64,000 nucleotides of DNA from Shinella lacus (GCF_010994755.1 NZ_WHSB02000003.1:372001-436000); one strand, 5' to 3'. Numbered from the stretch's first letter, positions 40,742 to 49,665 are shown. Notes: generated from the letters alone by a model not told the origin. A program made the numbers and translations.

Positions 40742-41827
40742 ATGACCGATCGGCAGAGGGCTGATGCAGACGGACGCATGACGGAGGGCGGCGAGCCGCT
40801 GATCGTCATGCGCAACGTCTGGAAGATCTTTGGCGAGCGGCAGGCCGAGGCGCTTGCCGCCTTGCGCGCCGGTGCGGCGGGCAAGCAGGAAATCGCCGAG
40901 CGCTTCAACTGCGTCGTCGGGGTCGCCGACGTCAACCTGTCGGTCGACCGCGGCGAGATCTTCTGCGTCATGGGCCTTTCCGGCAGTGGCAAGTCGACCC
41001 TGGTGCGGCATATCAACCGGCTTCTGGAACCCACGGCCGGCGAGATCCTTGTGGGCGGCGAGAACGTCATGGCGAAATCGCCGGCGGACCTGCGTTCTCT
41101 CCGCTCCCACAAGATCGGCATGGTGTTCCAGAATTTCGGCCTGCTGCCGCACCGCACCGTGCGCGACAATGTCGCTTTACCGCTGGAAATCCAGCGTGCC
41201 TCGCGCCAGAAGCGCTTCGACATTGCGGAGGAAGCGCTCGAAAAGGTCAACCTCGCCGGTTGGGGCGACCGTTATTGCCATGAACTTTCCGGCGGCATGC
41301 AGCAGCGCGTGGGGCTTGCCCGCGCGCTGGCGGCCGATCCCGATATCCTTCTGATGGACGAACCGTTCAGCGCGCTCGACCCGTTGATCCGCCGGCAGTT
41401 GCAGGACGAGTTCCTGTCGCTCTCGACTGCCATGGGCAAGACGGTGGTCTTCATCACGCATGATCTTGAGGAGGCCGTGCGCATCGGCGACCGTATCGCG
41501 GTTATGAAGGACGGTATGATCCTCCAGGTCGGCACGCCGGAGGAGGTCGTCACCCGGCCGCAGCATGAGTATGTCGAGAAATTCGTCGCCGAGATTTCCC
41601 GCCTCAACATCCTGACGGCGCGCAGCATCATGGTGCCGGTCGGCGACCGCCACCCGGCCGACCTCAACGCGCTACCCTCGGTCCGTCCCGACCAGGTACT
41701 GGGCGACCTCGTCGAGATCGCCGCCAGCCATTCCGGCGACATCGCGGTGCGTGAGGCGGACACGATCGTCGGCCTCATCGACCGGACGGCGATTCTCAAC
41801 GGGCTGAAGCGGAGAGAGGCATCATGA
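40742..41827 (+). CDS. Glycine betaine/proline-type ABC transporter ATP-binding protein
   Basis: This 361-residue ATPase of the ProV/OpuAA family has Walker A GLSGSGKST, signature LSGGMQQRVGLARALAADP, Walker B ILLMDEPFSALDPL, and the family-specific N-terminal extension AEALAALRAGAAGKQEIAERF before the nucleotide domain. The C-terminal tail after residue 290 is a short, degenerate CBS-like region (LGDLVEIAASHSGDIAV, GLIDRTAIL), less than the two full CBS repeats of ProV, so ionic-strength sensing may be reduced. ATG 40742 has a weak ribosome site; ATGs at 40778 and 40808 are alternatives. The stop overlaps the permease start. Confidence 0.92.
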   Translation: MTDRQRADADGRMTEGGEPLIVMRNVWKIFGERQAEALAALRAGAAGKQEIAERFNCVVGVADVNLSVDRGEIFCVMGLSGSGKSTLVRHINRLLEPTAGEILVGGENVMAKSPADLRSLRSHKIGMVFQNFGLLPHRTVRDNVALPLEIQRASRQKRFDIAEEALEKVNLAGWGDRYCHELSGGMQQRVGLARALAADPDILLMDEPFSALDPLIRRQLQDEFLSLSTAMGKTVVFITHDLEEAVRIGDRIAVMKDGMILQVGTPEEVVTRPQHEYVEKFVAEISRLNILTARSIMVPVGDRHPADLNALPSVRPDQVLGDLVEIAASHSGDIAVREADTIVGLIDRTAILNGLKRREAS

Positions 41828-43317
41828 GCGAGATTTCCTCCGAGGATGGGCTGGTCAGGGAATTCACGCGGCAGGGCGCGGACTATTACGCCCGCGTCTT
41901 CGCCCGCATCCGCAGCCATGCCGGCTTCACCTGGTCCTTCAACTGGGCCGCCGCCTTGCTCGGGCCGATCTGGGCGACCGCCCGCAACATCCCCGTCCTC
42001 TTCTGGCTCGCCCTCTTTTTAGAAACGCTCGCCGTCGCCCAGCTTGCCACCGGCTTTGCCGGCAATCTCGGCGGCGAGCAGCGCGTGCGCGCCGAGCGCC
42101 TGTTCAAGCAAGCCGATGAGCGGCGGGTCGAAGCGGAGAAGGCCAAGACGGCGGGCGAGAGCAGCGCGGACAGCATGCTGCGCTCCGCCGATGGCCTCAA
42201 GGTTGCCGCGGAAAATGCCGCCCGGCAGGCCGAGGCCGCGGAGGCGCGCGGGCCGATGCTGATCGGCGCGGGCCTGCTGACCTTGCTCATCGGAAAACTC
42301 CTCGTCGGTGTGCTGGCCAATCCGTTGCTGGAGCGCCGGTTCAATAGGTGGCGCTCCAACCGGACGCTGCGGCACGGCTTCCACCGCGCGGGCGCGCTGC
42401 TCGCGGCGGCGTTCTGTTTCCTCGCTTACGGACTCGTCGCCTGGCGGGTCGCCGCACAGGCGCCGCCGTCCTGGCTGACGACCGCCCCGGTCAATCGCGA
42501 ATGGCAGGGTCTCGTCGCTGCCATGCTTGATCGCGCGCTGGACGGACTGTCGAAATCCGGCGAGGCCGTCTTCTCCGCCATTACTGGCCTCATCAACATC
42601 GTGCTCGACGCTGCGGCGAGTGCGTTGACGACGATGCCGTGGCCGGTCACCATGGCGATGATCGTCATTCTCGCCTGGCAACTGGCAGGCAATCGCGTCG
42701 CAATCTTCACCGCGGCGGCACTGGCCTATCTCGCCGTGCTCGGCTTCTGGGAGAAGAGCCTCGAAACGGTGGCCCTGCTCGGCACCTCGGCCGTGCTTTG
42801 TCTCCTGATCGGCATTCCCCTTGGCATCTGGTGCGGGCGGCGCCCGGCCGTCTATGCGGCGATCCGGCCGATCCTCGATTTCATGCAGACCATGCCGGCC
42901 TTCGTCTATCTCATCCCGGTCATCGCCCTCTTCGGCATCGGCAAGCCGCCCGGCGTCATCGCCACGCTGGTCTTCGGCACGCCGCCGGTCGTGCGCCTCA
43001 CCGCGCTCGGCGTGCAGGGCGTGCCGGCGAGCATCCGCGAGGCGGCCGAAGCCTATGGCGCCACCCGCTGGTTCCTGCTGACCCGCGTCGACCTGCCGCT
43101 CGCCGCTCCGTCGATCATGGCCGGCGTGAACCAGACCATCCTGATGTGCCTGTCGATGGTGGTCATCGCCTCGTTGATCGGCGCCAAGGGGCTGGGCGAG
43201 GACGTGCTGAACGCGCTGCAATATGCAGCGGTCGGCCAGGGCCTGCTGGCCGGGCTTGCCATTCTTCTTTGCGCGATGATCATCGATCGGATCGTGCAGG
43301 GCAAGGCGCGCTCCTGA
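41824..43317 (+). CDS. Glycine betaine/proline-type ABC permease with extra N-terminal module
   Basis: This 497-residue inner-membrane permease has a normal ProW-like core in its last 230 residues (ETVALLGTSAVLCLLIGIPLG, FMQTMPAFVYLIPVIALFGIG, the EAA-type loop SIREAAEAYGATRWFLLTRV, and VVIASLIGAKGLGEDVLNAL). The first 170 residues are unusual: FTWSFNWAAALLGPIWATARN and two hydrophobic spans resemble the DUF2628 type, separated by a charged heptad-like helix (AERLFKQADERRVEAEKAK). That coiled-coil segment would sit outside the membrane and is absent from most ProW proteins. It overlaps the ATPase stop by four bases. Confidence 0.9.
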   Translation: MSEISSEDGLVREFTRQGADYYARVFARIRSHAGFTWSFNWAAALLGPIWATARNIPVLFWLALFLETLAVAQLATGFAGNLGGEQRVRAERLFKQADERRVEAEKAKTAGESSADSMLRSADGLKVAAENAARQAEAAEARGPMLIGAGLLTLLIGKLLVGVLANPLLERRFNRWRSNRTLRHGFHRAGALLAAAFCFLAYGLVAWRVAAQAPPSWLTTAPVNREWQGLVAAMLDRALDGLSKSGEAVFSAITGLINIVLDAAASALTTMPWPVTMAMIVILAWQLAGNRVAIFTAAALAYLAVLGFWEKSLETVALLGTSAVLCLLIGIPLGIWCGRRPAVYAAIRPILDFMQTMPAFVYLIPVIALFGIGKPPGVIATLVFGTPPVVRLTALGVQGVPASIREAAEAYGATRWFLLTRVDLPLAAPSIMAGVNQTILMCLSMVVIASLIGAKGLGEDVLNALQYAAVGQGLLAGLAILLCAMIIDRIVQGKARS

Positions 43318-43420
43318 TTGGGCAAGCACGTCCAATTCTCTCGGATTCACCGATAATGGGATGCGTTCGGCACGGCGCCCATGCTAGGAGGCCGTGCAAA
43401 CAACGTTATGAGATATCCCG

Positions 43421-44107
43421 ATGCTTCCCTGGATTGAGCTGGACCGCGCAACGATTCCCGGTGATGGCGGCGATCTGCGCCTGAAGCGGCGCGGCAGCGA
43501 ATTCTCCATCATGCTCGGCTCGAACGAGTTGATGAACAGCCGGCTGAGCGGCTCGGAAGAAGCGCTCGCGACGCTTGGCTGCGAGCGGATTGCGGGTCGG
43601 AAAAACCCCGGCATTCTGATCGGCGGCCTCGGCATGGGGTTCACGTTGCGCGCCGCCCTTGGCGTATTGGCCGAGGATGCCCGCGTCGTCGTTGCGGAGC
43701 TGGTGCCGGCAGTCGTCGATTGGGCGCGCGGACCCATGGCGGATATCCACCAGGGCACGCTCGACGATCCACGCGTCCACGTTCATGTCGGCGATGTCGG
43801 CGCGCTGATCCGTTCGAGGAAGGACGCTTACGACGCCATCCTGCTGGATGTCGACAACGGCCCCGACGGCTTGACGCGCGCCTCCAACGACAGCCTTTAT
43901 GACCACAATGGTCTTCGTGCCGCAAAGCTCACCCTTCGCGCGGGAGGCGTGCTTGCCGTCTGGTCGTCCGCGCCGGATAGCGCTTTTACGCGCCGATTGC
44001 GCGACGTCGGTTTCGCCGCCGAAGAGGTGAATGTGCGGGCCAATGGCAAGCGCGGTGGCGCCCGCCATGTCCTGTGGGTGGCGACAAAGCCGTCTCAGCC
44101 GAAGTAG
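43421..44107 (+). CDS. Spermidine-synthase-like SAM-dependent methyltransferase
   Basis: This 228-residue protein has a class I methyltransferase/spermidine synthase-like Rossmann fold. The nucleotide loop is GILIGGLGMGFTLRAAL, the acidic strand end is VVVAELVPAVVDWA, and the catalytic-region motif is YDAILLDVDNGPDGL. It lacks an obvious full polyamine synthase active site, and many family members annotated this way have no known substrate. An AGGAGG sequence lies 30 bases upstream, too far for normal initiation. The 3' end overlaps the converging permease gene by 13 bases. Confidence 0.8.
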   Translation: MLPWIELDRATIPGDGGDLRLKRRGSEFSIMLGSNELMNSRLSGSEEALATLGCERIAGRKNPGILIGGLGMGFTLRAALGVLAEDARVVVAELVPAVVDWARGPMADIHQGTLDDPRVHVHVGDVGALIRSRKDAYDAILLDVDNGPDGLTRASNDSLYDHNGLRAAKLTLRAGGVLAVWSSAPDSAFTRRLRDVGFAAEEVNVRANGKRGGARHVLWVATKPSQPK

Positions 44108-45093
44108 CGCACGCGCACGGCGTCTATGGCGACGGCGATGAAGATCATGATGCCGCCGATCATGCCGACATAGAAGGACGGCACGGAGATGATCGCGAGG
44201 CCGACCTGGATGACGGTCAGCAGCAGCACGCCGCCCAGAACGCCGATCACGCTACCGCGCCCGCCAAAAACCGAGACGCCGCCGATGATCGGTGCTGCGA
44301 TGGCGTAGAGCAGGTAGCTCGATCCCTGGTTTGAGGTGATCGCCATCTGCCACGAGGCGAGCAGGTAGCCGGCGACGCCCGCCAGGAAACCGGCGATCGT
44401 GTAGGACAGGATTTTCACCCGGTCGACGCGGATGCCGGCGGAATTCGACGCCACCTGATTGCCGCCGACCGCGAAGATCGAGCGCCCGAGCACGGTATGG
44501 CGCAGCAGCACATACATGCCGAGGATCGCCAGCACGAAGACGATCGGCATCAGCGGCCAGCCGCTGAGCGTCGTCTGGCCGATCCAGACGTAGCCGGGGC
44601 TGAGACTGGTGATGGTGCGCCCCTGCGTGAGCGCCAGCAGCGCGCCTTGCAGGATGATCATCATCGACAGCGTCTGGATCAGCGACACCATCTTGAGCTT
44701 GGTGATGCAGATCGCGTTGAAGAAGCCGATCAGCGTCGCCGCGCCGATGCCGATGAGGGCGGCGAGCGCGAAGGGCAGGCCGAGATCGGTGTTGGCCATG
44801 GCGCCCAGCGCCGAGGAAAAGCCGACATTGGCGGGGATCGACAGGTCGATTTCCGCCACCAGCAGCGGCAGAGACATGGCAAGCGCGATCATGCCGAGCA
44901 CGGTCGCCTGCACCATGATGTTTTGCAGGTTGAACAGGGTGAAGAAATACTGGTTGAACAGGCCGAAGATCACGACGAGCGCGATCAGCCAGATCCACAC
45001 GACATTGTGCAGGACCCATCCCGTCATCGAGCTTCGGCGGGTGCTGGTTGCGGGCGGCTTTGTCGTCGTGGCTGTCATGGTGGTATCGCTCAT
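44095..45093 (-). CDS. Ribose-type ABC transporter permease (second system)
   Basis: This 332-residue RbsC-family permease has an N-terminal threonine-rich cytoplasmic tail, then spans beginning WIWLIALVVIFGLFNQYFF. Family segments are LLVAEIDLSIPANVGFSSAL, FFNAICITKLKMVSLIQTL, VGGNQVASNSAGIRVDRVK and APIIGGVSVFGGRGSVIG. It is the last gene of a binding protein-ATPase-permease operon on the minus strand. The gene downstream converges and overlaps by 13 bases. The substrate is probably a pentose, pentitol or related sugar judged from adjacent RpiA and kinase genes. Confidence 0.9.
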   Translation of the reverse strand: MSDTTMTATTTKPPATSTRRSSMTGWVLHNVVWIWLIALVVIFGLFNQYFFTLFNLQNIMVQATVLGMIALAMSLPLLVAEIDLSIPANVGFSSALGAMANTDLGLPFALAALIGIGAATLIGFFNAICITKLKMVSLIQTLSMMIILQGALLALTQGRTITSLSPGYVWIGQTTLSGWPLMPIVFVLAILGMYVLLRHTVLGRSIFAVGGNQVASNSAGIRVDRVKILSYTIAGFLAGVAGYLLASWQMAITSNQGSSYLLYAIAAPIIGGVSVFGGRGSVIGVLGGVLLLTVIQVGLAIISVPSFYVGMIGGIMIFIAVAIDAVRVRYFG

Positions 45094-45148
45094 CTGAATG
45101 TCTCCTCTCGCACGGAACGCCGACCCCTCGATCGGCGCATCCTGCGCC

Positions 45149-46669
45149 CTATCCGAGATTGCGCAGCCGGCTGCGCGAAATGGCCTCTCCCGCCAGTTCT
45201 TCCCGGATACGCCCGTTGTGGAAAATCAGCACGCGGTCGACCGCGCGCACCAGTTCGTCGGTATCGGTGGAAATGATGATCACGGACACGCCGGTGCGGC
45301 TCAGCTCGTCGACGATGCGCAGCACATCCTGCTTCACGCCGACATCGATGCCGCGCGTCGGCTCGTCGAGCATCAGGAGTTTCGGCTTGGTGGCCAGCAC
45401 CCGGCCAAGGCAGACCTTCTGCTGGTTGCCGCCCGACAGCGTATCCACCGCCACCTCACTGTTCGGCGCCTTGATGCCCAGCGACTGGAAATAGCGCTGC
45501 GACAGCGCGCGCTCCTGCTCCGCATTCATGAAGGCGCCCCTGGCGAGTGCCACCTCGGCTGACAGCGAGATGTTTTCGGCAATCGACATCTGCGAGATGG
45601 AACCGTCCTTGCGCCGGTCGTCGGAGAGATAGGCGATGCCGTCGGCGAAGGCTTCGGCCGGGTGGGCGGGCAGGGTGCGTGCCTCTCCGTCCACAAAGGT
45701 GATCGTTCCGGAGGAGGCCCGCTGCAGTCCGAACAGCGCGCGCGCCAGTTCCTTGCCGCCGCCGCCGGGCAGGCCTGTGACGCCGACGATCTCACCGGCG
45801 CGGATTGCCAGGGACGGTACGTCGAGCGTGCCGGAGCGGATGTCTTTCAGGATGACCGCGGGCGCGCCGGCGGAGAATTGCCGTTTTTCGCGCTCGAACA
45901 GCACCAGGCCGCGCCCAAGCACCAGTTCCGACAGGTCCTCGGAGGTCAGGCTGCCGACATCCTCGGAGCCGCCGGCATATCGCCCGTCGCGCAGCACGGA
46001 AACGGCGTCGCAGATTTCCAGGATCTCGTCATTGAAATGCGAGATGAAGATGAAGGTCACGCCCTCGCTTTTCAGCCGGCGCATGAAGTCGAAGAGCTGG
46101 GCGCGGTCGTCGACGGTGAGGGCTGCGGTCGGCTCGTCGAGGATGATGACCTTGCCGCCGGAAAACATCGCCCGCAGGATGTTGATCTTGCGCCGCGCCA
46201 CGGCATCCAGCGCGCCGGCGCGGGCATCGGCCGCAATGCCCGTGCCTTTCAGCATGCGCTCGGCATCCTGCCGCAGCTTGCGCCAATTGACGAAGCCGAA
46301 GCGGCGTTTCGGCCAGATCCCGAGCATGAGGTTTTCGGCCGCACTCAGGTGGTCGATGATCATCGGCTCCTGCGTGACGAGAAACACGCCGGCCTTCTCC
46401 ATCGCCTGCACGTCCACATGGGCAAGCGGCTTTTCATCGAGGTAGATCGTGCCGGACGTCGGCTTGCGCTGGCCGGACATGATGCCGACAAGCGTGCTCT
46501 TGCCAGCGCCGTTCTCGCCGAGCAGGCCATGGATGGTGCCGGCACGGACCGACAGGTCGACATCCCGCAGGGCGACCAGGCCGCCATAAATCTTGCCCAG
46601 ATTTTCGACCCTGAGCACGGTGCGTGCGGCAGGCGAGGCCTCAAGTCGGAACGTGGGCGCTGTTGTCAT
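45149..46669 (-). CDS. Ribose-type ABC transporter ATP-binding protein, two-domain
   Basis: This 506-residue tandem ATPase is of RbsA/MglA type. Domain 1 has a good Walker A (GENGAGKSTL) and Walker B (VIILDEPTAAL), but its signature reads LDAVARRKINILRAM instead of LSGGQ. Domain 2 has a degenerate Walker A (GLPGGGGKELAR) but a canonical signature LSGGNQQKVCLGR and Walker B LLMLDEPTRGID. The complementary losses leave one composite site made of domain 1 Walker A/B and the domain 2 signature, as known for asymmetric sugar ATPases. It works with the permease gene 55 bases downstream. Confidence 0.92.
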   Translation of the reverse strand: MTTAPTFRLEASPAARTVLRVENLGKIYGGLVALRDVDLSVRAGTIHGLLGENGAGKSTLVGIMSGQRKPTSGTIYLDEKPLAHVDVQAMEKAGVFLVTQEPMIIDHLSAAENLMLGIWPKRRFGFVNWRKLRQDAERMLKGTGIAADARAGALDAVARRKINILRAMFSGGKVIILDEPTAALTVDDRAQLFDFMRRLKSEGVTFIFISHFNDEILEICDAVSVLRDGRYAGGSEDVGSLTSEDLSELVLGRGLVLFEREKRQFSAGAPAVILKDIRSGTLDVPSLAIRAGEIVGVTGLPGGGGKELARALFGLQRASSGTITFVDGEARTLPAHPAEAFADGIAYLSDDRRKDGSISQMSIAENISLSAEVALARGAFMNAEQERALSQRYFQSLGIKAPNSEVAVDTLSGGNQQKVCLGRVLATKPKLLMLDEPTRGIDVGVKQDVLRIVDELSRTGVSVIIISTDTDELVRAVDRVLIFHNGRIREELAGEAISRSRLRNLG

Positions 46670-46689
46670 TGGGTCCTCATGCTGGTGAA

Positions 46690-46720
46690 GGACGATGCCG
46701 CCCTCACGGCGGCATCGTCC
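46690..46720 (-). terminator. Strong hairpin between binding-protein and ATPase genes
   Basis: GGACGATGCCGCC (46690-46702) pairs perfectly over 13 bases with GGCGGCATCGTCC (46708-46720), with a 5-base loop. It lies just after the binding-protein stop on the minus strand. No T-run follows, so it is more likely a 3' stabiliser or processing barrier for the binding-protein message than a terminator. Confidence 0.6.
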
Positions 46721-46762
46721 CGTTCAAACCGGCGGCCTATGGGAGGCTGGCCGTTCCCGGTA

Positions 46763-47848
46763 TCAGGTATAGGGGATGTTCCACTCCTTCTCGGCGATGT
46801 AACCCCAGTGGCGCTTGTCATCGGCATTGGACGGGTCGATGACGAAAGGCGGGATGATCAGCGTCGGTCCGGTCTTGCCGGCGACGATTTCACCCTTTTC
46901 CCAGAAGTATTTCTTGTTCTCGTAGGTGCCGGTCGGAACGGCTTCCTTCTTCATGGCGTGTTTGGCCAGCATCTCCACGGCGATCTCGCCATAGGCGATC
47001 GGATCCTGCGAGACGCAGCCATCCATGTAGCCTTCCTTGATCCAGTTCAGCGCCACCGGCTCACCATCGATGTTGACGAAGATGACATGGCCTTCCTCGC
47101 CGACCTTCTTCCAGCGGCCCTTCTGCTGCAGCGCGGTGACGATGCCGCGCGACGGGCTGTCGGACGGGGCGTGCACGGCGTCGAGGTTCGGGAATTCGGA
47201 CAGGGTCGAAAGCGTGACCGCCAGCATCTGGTCGAGCGCGCCTTCGGTCGGGCGGGCCAGATAGTTGATGTCCGGATATTTGGCGAATTCCGCGTCCATG
47301 CCTTCCTTGCGCTGGCGCCAGGCGACGGATTGCAGTGCGCCGAAGCAATTCAGCACCGTACCCTTGGGGCTGCCGTGTTTCTTGGTCAGGCCCTTGATGA
47401 TCTCCTGCGCCGCCATGACGCCGCCGAGATGGTTGTCGAAGCTGACCGTGATGTCGACCTCGCCGCCATCGGTCGGCGTGTCGATGATGGCGACGGGAAT
47501 GCCCTGGCTCTTGTAGCGGTTGATGACGCTGACGATGGCCTGGCTGTCGATCGGATCGCAGACGATGCCGGCCGGGCTCTTCAGCATCAGGCTCTGCCAT
47601 TGCTCGAGCTGGCGGGTGTTGTCGAAGCTTGCATTGGTCGCCTGGAATTCCCAGTCATTGGCCTGAACGGCCCGCTTCACGGCCTCTTCCTGGATGACGA
47701 AGAAATAGTAGTCGAGGCTCTTGTTGCTGTAGGGCACGAAAGGCTTGGTCTGGGCAAAGACGTTGCTGCCACCGGCAAGCGTTGCCGCGCCCAAAGCCGC
47801 GCCTGCCTGCAGCAGGTGGCGACGGCTGATCTGAATATTTGCGCTCAT
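46763..47848 (-). CDS. Ribose-type periplasmic binding protein with Tat signal
   Basis: This is a 361-residue type I sugar-binding protein. The N-terminus carries a twin-arginine signal (ISRRHLLQAGAALGAATLAGG), so it is exported folded via Tat, unlike the other binding proteins here. The body shows VKRAVQANDWEFQATNASFD, IVCDPIDSQAIVSVINRYK, IPVAIIDTPTDGGEVDI and LDAVHAPSDSPSRGIVTALQ. It starts the minus-strand operon binding protein-ATPase-permease. The ligand is unknown; the context is pentose or polyol metabolism. GGAGG lies upstream of the start on the minus strand. Confidence 0.9.
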   Translation of the reverse strand: MSANIQISRRHLLQAGAALGAATLAGGSNVFAQTKPFVPYSNKSLDYYFFVIQEEAVKRAVQANDWEFQATNASFDNTRQLEQWQSLMLKSPAGIVCDPIDSQAIVSVINRYKSQGIPVAIIDTPTDGGEVDITVSFDNHLGGVMAAQEIIKGLTKKHGSPKGTVLNCFGALQSVAWRQRKEGMDAEFAKYPDINYLARPTEGALDQMLAVTLSTLSEFPNLDAVHAPSDSPSRGIVTALQQKGRWKKVGEEGHVIFVNIDGEPVALNWIKEGYMDGCVSQDPIAYGEIAVEMLAKHAMKKEAVPTGTYENKKYFWEKGEIVAGKTGPTLIIPPFVIDPSNADDKRHWGYIAEKEWNIPYT

Positions 47849-47869
47849 CTGGTTTCCTCCCTCGAAAAG

Positions 47870-47977
47870 CTAGCAAAACTAGATTTCCACTATATCGGTA
47901 CGATGTCAATAGCGCAGGCCTGTGTCTGAAGTCTCCGGAAAACGCTGCTGCCTAATTTTTGTGCCGAAAAATCTAGT
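47870..47977. promoter_or_regulatory. Promoter region of the second ribose-type operon with clustered CTAG motifs
   Basis: CTAG tetramers occur at 47870, 47879 and 47973. The second and third sit in oppositely oriented copies of ACTAGATTT (47878-47886 and, inverted, 47969-47977). CTAG is normally rare in GC-rich bacterial DNA, so the cluster suggests an operator, perhaps for the RpiR-type regulator encoded nearby. No definite -35/-10 pair is assigned. Confidence 0.35.
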
Positions 47978-48016
47978 ACGTAAAATCAATATGTTAAGCG
48001 ATAAAAACCCTGCCGG

Positions 48017-48053
48017 AACGACGGGGATCGAAAACCCCGGGTTCGGCGTCGTT
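48017..48053 (-). terminator. Inverted repeat downstream of rpiA
   Basis: AACGACG (48017-48023) faces CGTCGTT (48047-48053), with an inner GGGG/CCCC pair (48023-48026 and 48035-48038). On the minus strand the structure follows the rpiA stop by about 25 bases and is followed by GGGTTTTTATC. It is a plausible transcription terminator for the rpiA-containing transcript. Confidence 0.45.
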
Positions 48054-48076
48054 TTCGGCAAGTTGGCAATGCCAGT

Positions 48077-48799
48077 CTACGTTGTTTTACTAGATTTTCG
48101 CATTTCCACGTAGGCAGAACCATCGAATTTTCCCACCACCATGCCATCGGATTCTCGCGTGAACAGGCCATTTTCCACGACGCCGGGGATGCGGTTCAGC
48201 TCGATCTCAAGTTTGCCGGGCTCGGCGATCGCGCCGCAGTGGCAGTCGAGGATGAAATTGCCGCTGTCGGTGACGACCGGCAGCTCGTCGCGCATGCGCC
48301 GTTCGATGCGGATGCCGGAGATGCCGTGGTCGGCGAGCGTCTTGCGGACCATGCGCTCCGTCTGCTTCCAGGCGAATTGTACCACCTCCACCGGCAGCGG
48401 GAACCCGCCGAGCCGATCGACGATCTTGCTCTCGTCGCAGATGGTGATCATGCGCTTCGACGCGTGCGCGATGATCTTCTCCCACAGCAGGCAGGCACCG
48501 CCGCCCTTGATCATGTTGAAATCGCGGTCGATTTCGTCCGGCCCGTCGATGGTCAGGTCGATCTCGCCGATCTCGTTCGGCTCGGTGATCTGGATGCCGA
48601 CATCGCGGGCGACATCGATGGTGGAGCGCGAGGTGGTGGTGCAGGTGAGCTTCATGCCGCTGGCGACATGTTTGCCGAGTTCACGCACGAAGAAATGCGA
48701 GGTCGTGCCCGAGCCGAGGCCGAGCTTCATGCCGTCGCGCACGAACTCCTCGATGACGCGGCGCCCGGCCGCCTTCTTTGCTTCGTCCTGGGTGCTCAT
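48077..48799 (-). CDS. rpiA: Ribose-5-phosphate isomerase A
   Basis: This 240-residue cytoplasmic enzyme interconverts ribose 5-phosphate and ribulose 5-phosphate. Conserved segments are GLGSGTTSHFFVREL, the DGPDEID catalytic loop, KGGGACLLWEKI and DRLGGFPLPVEVVQFAW. It is the 3'-most gene of a minus-strand operon with an RpiR regulator, HAD phosphatase, FGGY kinase and aldehyde dehydrogenase. That context makes it a dedicated pathway copy rather than the only housekeeping gene. GGAGGAA lies upstream of the ATG. Confidence 0.95.
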   Translation of the reverse strand: MSTQDEAKKAAGRRVIEEFVRDGMKLGLGSGTTSHFFVRELGKHVASGMKLTCTTTSRSTIDVARDVGIQITEPNEIGEIDLTIDGPDEIDRDFNMIKGGGACLLWEKIIAHASKRMITICDESKIVDRLGGFPLPVEVVQFAWKQTERMVRKTLADHGISGIRIERRMRDELPVVTDSGNFILDCHCGAIAEPGKLEIELNRIPGVVENGLFTRESDGMVVGKFDGSAYVEMRKSSKTT

Positions 48800-48822
48800 G
48801 GGGTCTGCATTCCTCCGGTCTT

Positions 48823-49665
48823 TCAGATCTTGTCGGTTTGCCAGCTGTCGAGCGCCGGCAGTTGGTCAGGGAACTCGGAACCGCTGATCACCGCCATGGA
48901 GGTGACCAGCATGTTGACGACGAGGTGATGGTTGAGGCGCGAGGCGATCGGCGTCAGAAGCTCCGTGCGCTCATAGGGCGTCACGGCGATCAGCACGTCG
49001 GAAATGCTCGCAAGCGGGCTGTCGGCCGCGGTAATCGAGACGACGCGCGCGCCGCGGGCGCGAACGGCAGTCGCCACCTCGACCATCTGCTTGGTATGGC
49101 CGGATTGCGAGAAGATCAGCGCCACCTCGCTCGGCTTCGAGGTCTCGGCATGCAGCCATTGTTTCTTGCGTCCGTTCACGGCCGCGCAACGCAGGCCCAG
49201 GCGCTGGAACTTGTGCTCGGCATCCACCCCGGTGATCTCGGAAATGCCGCTGGAATAGATGCCGATCCAGGTTGCGCCGTTCAGAAGCTTGGCGCCGGCC
49301 TCGATCTGCGCGGGGATGATATCCTCCAGCCCGCGCTGGATGGCGTTCAGCGAATTGCGCGCCGTCTTGCGCACGATGTTCTCGACCGAATCCCCGGCGA
49401 CGATCTGCTCGTAAGCGAAGGGGGCCGAGGGCACGAGGCTCTGGGCGAGGTAGAGCTTGAAATCCTGATAGCCCTGGAAGCCGAAGCGGCGGCAGAAACG
49501 CATGATCGTCGGATCGCTGACGTCGCATTCCTCCGACAGCTTCGCCATGCTCATATGCAGAACCTGGTTCGGCTGCGTGCTGACGAAGCGGGCGACGCGC
49601 GCTTCCGCCGTGCCCATCTCGTGGCTTTCCTGCAAAATGCGTTGCAACAGGCTATCGCTGGTCAT
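48823..49665 (-). CDS. RpiR-family transcriptional regulator (HTH plus SIS domain)
   Basis: This 280-residue regulator has the N-terminal RpiR helix-turn-helix (MAKLSEECDVSDPTIMRFCRRFGFQGYQDFK in two parts: MAKLSEECDVSDPTIMRFC and GFQGYQDFKLYLAQ) and a C-terminal SIS phosphosugar-binding domain (GATWIGIYSSGISEITGVD, VALIFSQSGHTKQMVEVATA). A phosphorylated sugar is therefore the likely effector. The ATG overlaps the HAD gene stop by four bases. It probably controls its own operon and possibly the ribose-type transporter; operator candidates carry CTAG motifs. Confidence 0.92.
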   Translation of the reverse strand: MTSDSLLQRILQESHEMGTAEARVARFVSTQPNQVLHMSMAKLSEECDVSDPTIMRFCRRFGFQGYQDFKLYLAQSLVPSAPFAYEQIVAGDSVENIVRKTARNSLNAIQRGLEDIIPAQIEAGAKLLNGATWIGIYSSGISEITGVDAEHKFQRLGLRCAAVNGRKKQWLHAETSKPSEVALIFSQSGHTKQMVEVATAVRARGARVVSITAADSPLASISDVLIAVTPYERTELLTPIASRLNHHLVVNMLVTSMAVISGSEFPDQLPALDSWQTDKI

